A stretch of DNA of 61,355 bases from positions 1 through 61,355 of the forward strand of contig JAMLIT010000021.1 of assembly GCA_023954035.1 (NCBI GenBank), given 5' to 3'. Each line of letters opens with the position of its first letter. Position 1 is the stretch's first letter. This DNA comes from Burkholderiaceae bacterium. Lineage in GTDB: Bacteria; Pseudomonadota; Gammaproteobacteria; Burkholderiales; Burkholderiaceae_C. This document shows, piece after piece, positions 1 through 7,645 of the stretch. The translations under genes and the position numbers were made by a program. A model generated the notes under the pieces. That model had not been told where the DNA came from, did not search any database, and saw only the letters and a program-made list of their open reading frames with translations.

Positions 1-37
1 TGTCTCCTCAGATGGATTTGGTTTTTTGTGGTGTGGA

Positions 38-469
38 TCAGTGCGCTTTGCAGCCGCTTGGCACGGTGTCGGTGCGGGTCATTTCTTCGGTCTCGCCCAG
101 CATCTCGGTGCCGATGTAGGCACGCACGGCGAGCACCTTGCCGTCATGCTTGACGCGGATGGCGCCCTTGTAGTTTTTCTTGTCGCGCGGGTCGTGCACC
201 CAGCCCTGGCGCCAGGCCTCGCCGTCAAACGTTTGCAGCTTGGCGATGCGCACGCCGCAGGTGTCTTCGGGGGTGCCGGCGTCCTTGTCCCACACGATCT
301 GGCCGCACAGCGCCGCAGGGGCATCGGCGCAGGGCTTGAACTCGATCACCGCCGCCTTGTCGGCACTCAGCCACAGGCCCTGGGCGTCTTGCGGGCTGGC
401 GCTGTAGGCTGGCACAGCGGCCAATAGCAGGGTAAGCAGGGTAGAGAGGGAAAGGGCATGGCGCGGCAT
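38..469 (-). CDS. DUF2147 family exported protein
   Basis: A 143-residue protein with an N-terminal signal peptide (hydrophobic stretch about residues 7-20, cleavage after AYS/AS). The mature part has the DUF2147 pattern: an early GLW motif, then paired cysteines and a WVHDPRDKKNYKG-type segment. DUF2147 proteins are small periplasmic or envelope proteins of unknown reaction. The start at 469 was chosen because it begins the signal peptide; the frame is open further upstream but only over the neighbouring gene. It lies 35 nt after the PLP enzyme on the same strand and may be the last gene of the set beginning at the cytochrome c. Family assignment is fairly sure; function is unknown. Confidence 0.8.
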   Translation of the reverse strand: MPRHALSLSTLLTLLLAAVPAYSASPQDAQGLWLSADKAAVIEFKPCADAPAALCGQIVWDKDAGTPEDTCGVRIAKLQTFDGEAWRQGWVHDPRDKKNYKGAIRVKHDGKVLAVRAYIGTEMLGETEEMTRTDTVPSGCKAH

Positions 470-504
470 CAAGGTCTCCGGGGGTGGTGTGAAAGGCGCA
501 AGGC

Positions 505-1800
505 TCAGGGCGCAGGGGGGAACACGGGCCAGTGGTCCACCACCTGGCCGCCCGACACCACGACGATGGCGCCGAACTGCTGCAGCAGTGCTTCGCTCTT
601 TTGCGGGCGAAAGAACACGGTGTCGCCAGGCACCAGCGCCTGGCGACCCGAGCCCACCATGACCTGCTGGTTGGGCGAGAGACCATAGAGGCCGCTGGGC
701 GCAAGCCCCGCAGGCGAGACCGCGTCGGCGCGCCACTGGCCGCCATACAGGAACACGCCGTGGCGCTGGTTGCGGTCCCACCACTGGGCGGCGCTGCCGA
801 TCCACTCGACGCCCGTGGGCAGCTGGAAGGCGCCGCTCTTGAGCACCGGCGTGGCGATGAAGCAGGCGGGCTCACAGACATCCAGATGCGGCAGATCGAA
901 TTCGGCCGGCTTGACGAAGGCCGAGCCCACGCTGACCTCGTTGGCTGCACCCTGGCCGTCGTACATGTGGAAGGTGGGCGACCCGGCGGCGTTCCAGGTC
1001 AGCGCGGCGGCCTGTTCACGCGCGGCGGGCAAGGCCGCCAGGGCCTGGGCCTTGTAGCTGTCGTACACCTTTCGGGCGTGCGCCGCAGCGGCGGAGCGTG
1101 CACCCGGCAGATCGGGGATTTCCGTGACATGGGGGTCGTATCCCATCATTCCCGAGAACTCCAGCAAGGGCTCTGATTTCAAAATGGACAGGGCCTTTTC
1201 GAGCGCTTGCGCGTCAGCGAATCCGCCGCGATGCAAGCCCACATCGATCTCCAGGTTGACGCGCAGCTTGTGGCCCAGCGCGCGGGCCAGTTGCTGGTAT
1301 TGGGCGAGTCGCTCGGGCGTGTCCACCAGCCACTGCAACTGGCGGCTGGGGTCAAACGCTCCGCCCCGAAATCTTTGGTAAAAGGCCTGCGCTGCCCCTG
1401 CTGGAAGGGGCTTTCCGAGCAACAGGTCAAACTGGGGTCGCTCGGCAGTTTGCAGCTGCAGATAGGGTAGGTTGAACACCATCTGCCGCGTGCTTTGCGT
1501 TTGCTGCGCAATCAAATCGAGCAGCGCAAAGCACGGCAGCGACTTGGCAACCACGCGCAGCGCGACGGCCTGGTTTTTCAATGCCAGTACCTTGCGAATA
1601 TTGCCCTGCAATCGGTCGCGGTCGATCACCATCACGGGCGTCGTCGCGTCGGTGGCGGCATCGGACGCCCGCAGCGCGCGTGCCAGCTCGGAAAAGTAGG
1701 GCCCGTGCGGAGCACCGGTCTCGCCTGGACGCAGGGCCAATGCGGCGACGGCGGCCGCGCCGGTACCGGCCAGCAACAAGCGGCGACGGGATGTTTTCAT
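505..1800 (-). CDS. Tat-exported PLP enzyme, alanine racemase/D-threonine aldolase fold
   Basis: A 431-residue protein. Residues 1-25 form a twin-arginine-type signal (RRR at 5-7 followed by a hydrophobic stretch). The body resembles the alanine-racemase N-terminal barrel of DSD1/D-threonine aldolase-like enzymes: the VVAKS segment contains K86, the likely PLP-binding lysine, and the C-terminal part is a beta domain. The His/Cys metal pair of true D-threonine aldolases is not evident, so the substrate is unknown. The ATG overlaps the stop of the upstream lactone oxidase by 4 nt (1797-1800), implying translational coupling. Export of a cofactor-loaded PLP enzyme is unusual and fits the Tat route. 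Fold assignment is good; the reaction is not known. Confidence 0.75.
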   Translation of the reverse strand: MKTSRRRLLLAGTGAAAVAALALRPGETGAPHGPYFSELARALRASDAATDATTPVMVIDRDRLQGNIRKVLALKNQAVALRVVAKSLPCFALLDLIAQQTQSTRQMVFNLPYLQLQTAERPQFDLLLGKPLPAGAAQAFYQRFRGGAFDPSRQLQWLVDTPERLAQYQQLARALGHKLRVNLEIDVGLHRGGFADAQALEKALSILKSEPLLEFSGMMGYDPHVTEIPDLPGARSAAAAHARKVYDSYKAQALAALPAAREQAAALTWNAAGSPTFHMYDGQGAANEVSVGSAFVKPAEFDLPHLDVCEPACFIATPVLKSGAFQLPTGVEWIGSAAQWWDRNQRHGVFLYGGQWRADAVSPAGLAPSGLYGLSPNQQVMVGSGRQALVPGDTVFFRPQKSEALLQQFGAIVVVSGGQVVDHWPVFPPAP

Positions 1801-3281
1801 GCAGTCTCTCCAAACAGTTTGCGCAGGTGGGCGTTCAAGAAGCGGCCTTGCGGATCCAGCTCGCGCCGCAGGGCAAGAAAGTCGCCCCAGCGCGGGTACA
1901 GCGCGGCCAGTTGCGCCGCGCCCAGGTCGTGCAACTTGCCCCAGTGCGGGCGGCCCTGGTATTTGCGAAAGATCGGCCCGATCTCGGACACCAGGTAGTC
2001 GTACGGTTCGCCCACCGCCGCGTGCACGGCAATCGAACAACTCGCGCGCTGGTAGAACGGGCTGAGCCACGCCGCCTCGTCGGCGGCGACAAAGCGAAAC
2101 TCCATCGGGAAGTACACGTCGTTGCGCTTCTCCAGCGCGGCGATCACTTCCTTGGCGCAGGCAACACCCGCTTCTTGCGGTACGTGGTACTCGGTTTCGT
2201 TGAAGCGCGTCGGCCGCTGGGTGGCCAGCAGGCGCCAGGCGCGGTTCTTGGCTTCTTCCTTCTGATCGGGATCGATGGCCCAGCCCGCCACCTTGCGCCG
2301 CAGCGCGGGGAAGTGCCCGAGCCAATCGCGCAGGCGGCGCAGGTCGCGCAGCACGTCTTCGTCGGCGGCGTGCGGCATGAGCACCTGGCCGCTGGTGTCG
2401 ATGTCGTGCGCAATGCCCGCGGCGTAACCGGTAAAGGGCAGGTAATAGAACTCGAAGTTGCGGTGCTTGCGGGCGAGTTCGGGGGCCCGCTCCAGGAGTT
2501 GCATCGCAGGCTCCAGCCACACGCGGCGGTGCAGGCTGTAGGCCGGCACCACCCGCACCCGCGCTTGCGTGATGACGCCCAGGCTCCCCAGCGACACACG
2601 CGCTGCGGCCAGCAGATCGGGGCGCTGCTGCGCATTGCATTCGATCACCTCGCCGCGCGCCGTCACCAGGCGCAGGCCCACCACATCGGCATGCAGGGCC
2701 GGCAGTTGCATGCCGGTGCCGTGGGTCGCGGTGCTGATGGCACCGGCGTAGCTTTGCACATCGACATCCGGCAGGTTGCGCAGCGCCAGGCCCGCTGCAT
2801 CCAGCAGGCGCGAGACCGTGGCCAGGCGCGTGCCGCCCTGCACCAGCACCGTGTCCTTGCCCGGCGCCATCTCGCCCACCCCGGAGAGCTGGTCCAGCGA
2901 CACCAGCCATTGGTCCGTGGGCACCAGGGCGGTAAACGAATGTCCGGCGCCCACGCACCGCACCGGGCCGTTGGGCGCTTCGCGCAGCGCCTGGGCCAGC
3001 GCAGCCTCGTCGCGGGGCACCAGAAAGCGCTTGGGCTGGCATTGCTGAATGCCCGACCAGTTCTGCCAGCGCGCCGGGGCGCCGCCAGCGGCTGGCGCAC
3101 TGCCAGGGGACGATGGGATGGTTGTCGGTCCGGTGGCGGCCACTGGCGCGGCCGCACGGACCGCCGGGGCCAACGCGGCACCCAGCGCAACGCCGGTGCT
3201 GGCACGCAACAAGGACCGGCGAGCTGCGCTGCCAAGCAAACGGGGCGCGGCAGCAGTGCGCGGTGGTTTGTGCAATGGCAT
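1797..3281 (-). CDS. FAD-dependent aldonolactone oxidase/dehydrogenase, Tat signal
   Basis: A 494-residue flavoprotein of the vanillyl-alcohol-oxidase superfamily, closest by pattern to D-arabinono-1,4-lactone/L-gulonolactone oxidases. RR at 21-22 plus a hydrophobic run to about residue 44 suggests Tat export. A typical WQNWSG segment lies near residue 72. GAGHSFT at 111-117 holds H114, the position that carries covalent FAD in this family. The PHWGK motif near the C terminus belongs to the ALO domain. The ATG at 3281 starts the signal region. It sits 11 nt after the cytochrome c gene, which could take the electrons, making this a dehydrogenase rather than an H2O2-forming oxidase. The sugar substrate is not deducible. 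Confidence 0.82.
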   Translation of the reverse strand: MPLHKPPRTAAAPRLLGSAARRSLLRASTGVALGAALAPAVRAAAPVAATGPTTIPSSPGSAPAAGGAPARWQNWSGIQQCQPKRFLVPRDEAALAQALREAPNGPVRCVGAGHSFTALVPTDQWLVSLDQLSGVGEMAPGKDTVLVQGGTRLATVSRLLDAAGLALRNLPDVDVQSYAGAISTATHGTGMQLPALHADVVGLRLVTARGEVIECNAQQRPDLLAAARVSLGSLGVITQARVRVVPAYSLHRRVWLEPAMQLLERAPELARKHRNFEFYYLPFTGYAAGIAHDIDTSGQVLMPHAADEDVLRDLRRLRDWLGHFPALRRKVAGWAIDPDQKEEAKNRAWRLLATQRPTRFNETEYHVPQEAGVACAKEVIAALEKRNDVYFPMEFRFVAADEAAWLSPFYQRASCSIAVHAAVGEPYDYLVSEIGPIFRKYQGRPHWGKLHDLGAAQLAALYPRWGDFLALRRELDPQGRFLNAHLRKLFGETA

Positions 3282-3292
3282 ATTCGTTTGTT

Positions 3293-3700
3293 TCAGTGGT
3301 CGTGGGCCATGAAAACCACCAGCGCGCGCAGCTCTTCTGTCGTGCAATCGGCGCATTGCCCGCCCGGCGGCATGCTGCCCAGTCCTTGCTGCGCGTTGCG
3401 CACCAGGGTCTCCATGCCCTTCTCCAGGCGTGCTTTCCAGGCGGGTGCAAAGCCGGTGAGCGGTGCATTGGCGGCGATCCGGCTATGGCAGACCATGCAT
3501 GAGCGCTCGTACTTTTCAGCCAACGCGGTCGATTGGGGCCGCAACTGCTCAGCACGGGCCTCATCCTGCGGACCAGGCTCAGCAGGCTGCTGGCAGGCGG
3601 TGAGGGCGCTGAGTGCCACCAAAATGGCGCCGCACCAGAATGGCGAAAAGGCAGTGATACTCTTCGGCGAAATCGATGGCCTGGAATGCGTTTTTGTCAT
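3293..3700 (-). CDS. lipoprotein c-type cytochrome
   Basis: A 135-residue class I cytochrome c. A signal peptide ends in a lipobox (LTAC, C36), so the protein is probably anchored in a membrane facing the periplasm. The haem motif is CMVCH (C68, C71, H72) and the likely axial methionine is M110 in SMPPGG. A second CxxC pair (C116, C119) follows that methionine but lacks the histidine, so it is not a second haem site. First gene of the minus-strand set; probable electron acceptor for the adjacent flavoprotein. The ATG at 3700 was preferred over further upstream codons because it starts the signal peptide. Confidence 0.85.
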   Translation of the reverse strand: MTKTHSRPSISPKSITAFSPFWCGAILVALSALTACQQPAEPGPQDEARAEQLRPQSTALAEKYERSCMVCHSRIAANAPLTGFAPAWKARLEKGMETLVRNAQQGLGSMPPGGQCADCTTEELRALVVFMAHDH

Positions 3701-3716
3701 ATCACTGTTTCTTTCG

Positions 3717-3747
3717 AAAACAATCATCTCAAATAACACGTTGTTTT
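3717..3747. promoter_or_regulatory. inverted AAAACAA arms between divergent genes
   Basis: AAAACAA (3717-3723) and TTGTTTT (3741-3747) are inverted arms in the 131-nt gap between the cytochrome c gene and tetR. The position suits an operator for the TetR protein, but the 17-nt spacing and A/T simplicity make this tentative. Confidence 0.25.
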
Positions 3748-3831
3748 TTTATGGGGATTCCCCGAATGGACAATGCCGCCGTGTCGCGGGAGCCAATGGA
3801 CGGCTGCGAGCAGCCGAGCACAATAGGCAGC

Positions 3832-4584
3832 ATGAAGACCGACACCCGCAAGGCCCGCACCGCACCACCACCGAAAGCCAAGGCCGCGCAGCTGCCTACC
3901 GATCTCGACCGCACTGCACGCCCACGTCCAAGCCTGCGCGACAAGGAGCAGCAGGCACGTCGCCAGTTGTTGCTGGCAGCCGCACGCCGCCTGCTGCGCA
4001 AAGGGGGCGCACAGGCCGTGACCATGCGCGCCGTGGCCGACGACGTAGGGGTCTCCACCACGGTGGTTTATGGCTTTTTCTCCGACAAGGCTGCACTGGT
4101 TGCACAGGCCGTCGATGGCGACCTCAAGCGCTTCGCGCGCCATCTGAAGCAGGCGGTCGATGAGGCCAGTAGCCCCGCAGACGCACTGCACCGCGTGGCC
4201 CAGGCCTACGTGGCGTTTGGCCTCGCACATCCGCAGTCCTATCGCGTGATGTTCATGGAGCCTCGCCCGTCATCGGCCGTAGAGGATTCGTCCATCGAAT
4301 ACGGCAACCCAAGCGAAGACGCCTACGCACTGGCCCGTGCGCTGGTCGAAGGTTTTCTGGCTGGGGAGACGGTGTCTGCCGACGAGGGCACCATTGAAAT
4401 GGCTGCGCAGATGTTCTGGGAAATGGTGCACGGCATCACTTCGCTGCGCATCAGCTCTGGGGATGACCCATGGTTTCATCGCCTACCCGTTGTGCAACAC
4501 GCCGAGCGGATGGTTCGGGTGTTCATCGCCGGTCTGTTGCAGGATGTGAGTCGGTGCGCGGCAGGCGCAAGAGATTCCATCTGA
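3832..4584 (+). CDS. TetR/AcrR family regulator (WHG-type C domain)
   Basis: A 250-residue regulator with a basic N-terminal tail of about 40 residues, then a TetR DNA-binding domain (helix-turn-helix around residues 62-82, ending VVYGFF) and a C-terminal ligand domain with the HPQSYRVMF segment typical of TetR_C_33/WHG proteins. Divergent from the cytochrome c/lactone oxidase operon, so probably its local regulator. The start was set at 3832 because a -10-like CACAAT lies 7 nt before it, the same arrangement as at other genes here; the frame stays open upstream over the divergent gene. Confidence 0.85.
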   Translation: MKTDTRKARTAPPPKAKAAQLPTDLDRTARPRPSLRDKEQQARRQLLLAAARRLLRKGGAQAVTMRAVADDVGVSTTVVYGFFSDKAALVAQAVDGDLKRFARHLKQAVDEASSPADALHRVAQAYVAFGLAHPQSYRVMFMEPRPSSAVEDSSIEYGNPSEDAYALARALVEGFLAGETVSADEGTIEMAAQMFWEMVHGITSLRISSGDDPWFHRLPVVQHAERMVRVFIAGLLQDVSRCAAGARDSI

Positions 4585-4966
4585 TCGCTACTGGCGCTTA
4601 CGGTGCGCGCGCCAGCTGCCATTTTTTCTCGCAGTCCTGCCCGTGCTTTACAGCGCTCGATGCGCACACAGACGTCGTGGTTCTGGGTAACGTCCACGAG
4701 AGGGACCACGTCATCGGCCGCGCAGCCTCGAGGCCTCTGGCAAGACCCCGAACACACTGCCCAAGGCGCTCGAAACTTGTCAGTAACAAGGCCACTGGAC
4801 GCGTGCGGCCTGCCAACTGGCTTGGATGCCAGCAATCTGCACGCGCCGGCCCGGCGCCAGGGGCTCACGGCTATAGCTATCGTTTCAAGAGCAGCAAGCA
4901 CTTATTTCATAAACGCTAGGCGCCATTTTTATTCAAGAATCTGGCGCAGCCTAAGATGCGCCTGCC
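4585..4966. other. intergenic region with one repeat copy
   Basis: No convincing gene. Open frames on both strands show no family resemblance. The right part holds a degenerate repeat-A copy (4870-4930) and a possible -10 (TAAGAT, 4952-4957) 9 nt before the ATPase start. No Shine-Dalgarno precedes that start. Confidence 0.5.
4870..4930 (+). repeat. repeat A, copy 1 (two-hairpin intergenic repeat)
   Basis: Shares the layout of the well-preserved copy at 28086-28135: a short GCTAT/ATAGC-like hairpin, then an AGCGCTTAT...ATAAGCGCTAG-like hairpin (here GCACTTAT and ATAAACGCTAG), then a C/T-rich tail. The stems are partly eroded. Confidence 0.6.
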
Positions 4967-6256
4967 ATGATCAAGCTCCTCCACCTGCAAAACCTCAAAG
5001 CCTGGCGCGACAGTGGCCCCGTGCGGCTGGCCCCGGTGACCATGCTGCTGGGCACCAACTCCTCGGGCAAATCGACGCTGCTGCAAAGCCTGTTGCTGCT
5101 CAAGCAAACGGCCGCTGCGCCCGACCGCATGACGCACCTGAACCTGGGGGGCGACGAGGCCAACGATTTTTTCCACTTCGGCGGCTTTAATGCCGTGCTG
5201 TCAAACGGCGTCGCGGCGCCACGCCAGTTCTCGATCGCGCTGGAATTCGAGCGCCCCGAAGGTGAGCGCGTGCGCCATGCGCGCTTTGCCTGCAGCTACG
5301 GGCAGACGGCCAGCGGGGCCGTGGTGGTGCAGGAGCTGAGCCTGTCCACCGTGGCGCGGCGCTTTCGCGTGGTGCGGCGCGAACGCGGCGCGTACTCGGT
5401 GTGGGTGGACGACGAGGCCCAGCCGCGCGGCAAGGGACCGCAGTACGCGCCCGAGCGCTCCATTGCCTTCTCCGCCGAGGCGCTGGCGCTTCTCGGCGCC
5501 GACGGCGCGCATTTGCAAGACCTGAGCCTGGCGCTGCGGCGCGAGCTCGAAGCCATCGTGTACCTCGGCCCGCTGCGCCGCCAACCCGCACGAGACCAGG
5601 TGTGGAGCAAGTCGGCGCCTGGCGAATTGGGGAGCGACGGCAACCAGGTGATGGAGGCGCTGCTGGCCAATGCACTGCTCAGGTCCGACACCCAGGGCGC
5701 GATCCTGGCCAATGTCTCGCAGTGGCTGCAGCGCATGGGCATGGCCGACCAGATAAGCGTGCGCCAGGTGGGGCGCTCCAGCCGCCATGAAGTGGTGGTG
5801 CACAAAGACGGCGTGGTCGCCAACCTGCGCGACGTGGGCGTGGGCGTGGCCCAGGTGCTGCCCGTGCTGGCCATGGCCTTCTGGGCGCCGCCTGGCAGCA
5901 CGGTGCTGGTGGAGGAGCCCGAAATCCACCTCCACCCGCTCGCCCAGGCCGTGCTGGCTGAAATGTTCTCGCAGGTCAGCCAGCAGCGCCAGGTGCAGTT
6001 CATCGTCGAGACGCATTCCGAGCACCTGTTTCGCCGCATGCAGACGCTGATGGCGCAGCGCAAGACCAGCACGCAGCAATGCCAGATGCTGTTTGTCGAG
6101 CGGCACGGCGCCGACGCCGTGCTCGTGCCCCTGGATGTGGACGAGTTTGGCGCCGTGCGCAACTGGCCGCCGCGCTTTTTTGGCGATGCGATGGGCGAGG
6201 CACGCGAACAGGCGCGCGCACGTGCGCAGCGCCTGCGCGAGGCCGCCAGTGGCTGA
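4967..6256 (+). CDS. AAA/ABC-type ATPase, DUF3696-like, of a nuclease-ligase cassette
   Basis: A 429-residue RecF/SMC-like ATPase. Walker A is GTNSSGKST (residues 29-37), an ABC-signature-like segment GVGVAQVLP lies near 290-300, and Walker B with its catalytic glutamate is VLVEEPEIHLHP (about 312-323), followed by a THSEH switch. It resembles single-chain ATPases annotated with DUF3696. There is no TOPRIM domain, so it is not an OLD nuclease and would need a partner for cleavage. The next gene, a PIN nuclease, starts 8 nt before this gene's stop codon and is the obvious partner. Similar ATPase-nuclease pairs occur in defence systems; that role is inference here. A possible -10 lies 9 nt before the ATG. 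Confidence 0.85.
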   Translation: MIKLLHLQNLKAWRDSGPVRLAPVTMLLGTNSSGKSTLLQSLLLLKQTAAAPDRMTHLNLGGDEANDFFHFGGFNAVLSNGVAAPRQFSIALEFERPEGERVRHARFACSYGQTASGAVVVQELSLSTVARRFRVVRRERGAYSVWVDDEAQPRGKGPQYAPERSIAFSAEALALLGADGAHLQDLSLALRRELEAIVYLGPLRRQPARDQVWSKSAPGELGSDGNQVMEALLANALLRSDTQGAILANVSQWLQRMGMADQISVRQVGRSSRHEVVVHKDGVVANLRDVGVGVAQVLPVLAMAFWAPPGSTVLVEEPEIHLHPLAQAVLAEMFSQVSQQRQVQFIVETHSEHLFRRMQTLMAQRKTSTQQCQMLFVERHGADAVLVPLDVDEFGAVRNWPPRFFGDAMGEAREQARARAQRLREAASG

Positions 6257-6812
6257 GGCACGGGCCGTGCAGGCCCGCCTGGTGGACACCAATGTGCTCA
6301 TCGTCGCCAGCGCGGCGGACGACGGTTCGCGCTTTCGCGCCGAGGCGACCCCGGTGGAAGAAGCGGCGCTGCGCCAACAGGTGTTCGACTGGCTCGAAGC
6401 CTTCGAGGCCGACAGCACGCGCCACGCCGTGCTCGACGTGGACTGGCATGTCTGCGGCGAATACCGCCACAAGCTCACCGAGCAGGACTACGGCTGGCTG
6501 GCGATGATGCACAAGATCGACCGCAACGAGGTCGTTTGGGTCGGGGTGGCGCTGGATGCCGACGGCAACGCGGTGCTGGAACCCACACTCGCTGCGGCCA
6601 TCACCGATCTGGCCGACCGCAAGATGGTGGCGGCCGCCCTGGCCGCGCTGGCTGCCGGCCACGCCTGCCTGCTCACCAACGCCAGCGACACCGACTGGAT
6701 CGATTGCGAGCAAGCCTTGCGCACCGCTGGGCTGGAGGTGGAAAACCTGCTCCCCGACTGGCTGCAGGCGCGCTGGCGGCGAAAGCACCCGCGCATCCGG
6801 CGCGCTAAATGA
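6249..6812 (+). CDS. PIN-domain nuclease
   Basis: A 187-residue protein with the acidic residues of a PIN nuclease: D13 in LVDTNVLI, E71 in CGEYRHKL, D123 in LADRKMV and D147/D149 in TNASDTDW. PIN domains are Mg2+/Mn2+-dependent, usually RNA-cutting, nucleases. The GTG at 6249 overlaps the ATPase gene by 8 nt, and GAGG lies about 7 nt upstream. Unlike VapC toxins (about 130 residues, with a small antitoxin gene), it is larger and is coupled to an ATPase and followed by an RNA ligase. The fold is well supported; the target RNA is unknown. Confidence 0.8.
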   Translation: MAEARAVQARLVDTNVLIVASAADDGSRFRAEATPVEEAALRQQVFDWLEAFEADSTRHAVLDVDWHVCGEYRHKLTEQDYGWLAMMHKIDRNEVVWVGVALDADGNAVLEPTLAAAITDLADRKMVAAALAALAAGHACLLTNASDTDWIDCEQALRTAGLEVENLLPDWLQARWRRKHPRIRRAK

Positions 6813-6819
6813 GGCCCCT

Positions 6820-7500
6820 ATGTCAGAAGACTTTTTTCGCTTTCCCCACACCCCCCACATCGCCTGGCTGGCCGCCGGCGAACCACGCGACGACAAGGTG
6901 CTCTCGCGCGCCGAGGCCGAGGAACTGCTCAGCGGCCCCGTGGTGCTGGAGGAAAAGCTCGACGGCGCCAACCTGGGCTTCTCGGTCTCGCCCGACGGCG
7001 TGTTGCGCGCGCAGAACCGTGGCCAGTACCTGCCCCAGCCCTTCCACGGCCAGTTTGCCCGCCTGGGCCCCTGGCTGGCCGCGCACGAGGACAGGCTCTT
7101 CGATGCCTTGGGGCCGCACCTGGTAGTCTTTGGCGAATGGTGCGCCGCGCGCCACTCGCTCGACTACGCCACCCTGCCCGACTGGTGGATGCTGTTCGAC
7201 GTGTACGACCGCCAGGAGCAACGCTTCTGGAGCACCGCGCGCCGCAACGCCTGGGCCGCCGAGATGGGCTTCAATACCGTGCCGCGCCTGTACGCGGGCG
7301 AAGCCACGCTGGACCAGCTGCGCGAGTGGGTGCACGCCCACGACAGCCAATTCCGCCAGGGACATCTGGAGGGCATCGTGGTCCGGCGCGAAAACGCCGA
7401 CTGGCTGGAGAGCCGTGCCAAATTGGTGCGGGCGGACTTCACGCAGACGATTGACGCGCACTGGCGCAGCCGGGCGCTGGAGTGGAACCGGGTGGTGTGA
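6820..7500 (+). CDS. ATP-dependent RNA ligase (Rnl2-like)
   Basis: A 226-residue nucleotidyltransferase with ordered ligase motifs: motif I EEKLDGANLG with nucleophile K46, motif III FGEW (104-107) followed by RHSLDY, motif IIIa FDVYD, motif IV EGIVVRRE (184-191) and a motif V lysine around K201. These fit the RNA_ligase (PF09414) family, which seals nicked or broken RNA using ATP through an enzyme-AMP intermediate. It lacks the large C-terminal extension of T4 Rnl2 and is close to a minimal catalytic core. It lies 7 nt after the PIN gene, so it is co-transcribed; together they suggest RNA cutting and resealing. Confidence 0.85.
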   Translation: MSEDFFRFPHTPHIAWLAAGEPRDDKVLSRAEAEELLSGPVVLEEKLDGANLGFSVSPDGVLRAQNRGQYLPQPFHGQFARLGPWLAAHEDRLFDALGPHLVVFGEWCAARHSLDYATLPDWWMLFDVYDRQEQRFWSTARRNAWAAEMGFNTVPRLYAGEATLDQLREWVHAHDSQFRQGHLEGIVVRRENADWLESRAKLVRADFTQTIDAHWRSRALEWNRVV

Positions 7501-7645
7501 AGAGCTTGCATGCGATTTGGCGCAGCACTTTCGAGTTGCTGCCCTGCGCGGCGAGCTTGCGCGTGCAGCAGTTTGCTAGCATGCCGAGTGGGTCGTTTCG
7601 GCCAGCCAGCGCCTGTCTTTGTGTAGGCACCATCCAGGAAAAGAC

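Noticed and set aside
505-3564. A 1019-codon open frame on the minus strand spanning the PLP and lactone oxidase genes
   Set aside because: Only its last 431 codons resemble a protein family; the rest reads across the lactone oxidase gene in another frame. The real PLP gene starts at 1800.
3293-3700. Di-haem cytochrome because of a second CxxC (CADC)
   Set aside because: The second pair is followed by T, not H, so it cannot bind haem c.
4470-4919. Open frames on both strands in the gap between tetR and the ATPase gene
   Set aside because: No ribosome site, no similarity, and they cross the repeat A copy and the tetR end.
4967-6256. ATPase as an OLD-family nuclease (Gabija/retron type)
   Set aside because: No TOPRIM residues after the ATPase core; the protein ends soon after the Walker B/switch region.
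6249-6812. VapC-type toxin of a toxin-antitoxin pair
   Set aside because: No small antitoxin gene adjoins it; the protein is larger than VapC and coupled to an ATPase.
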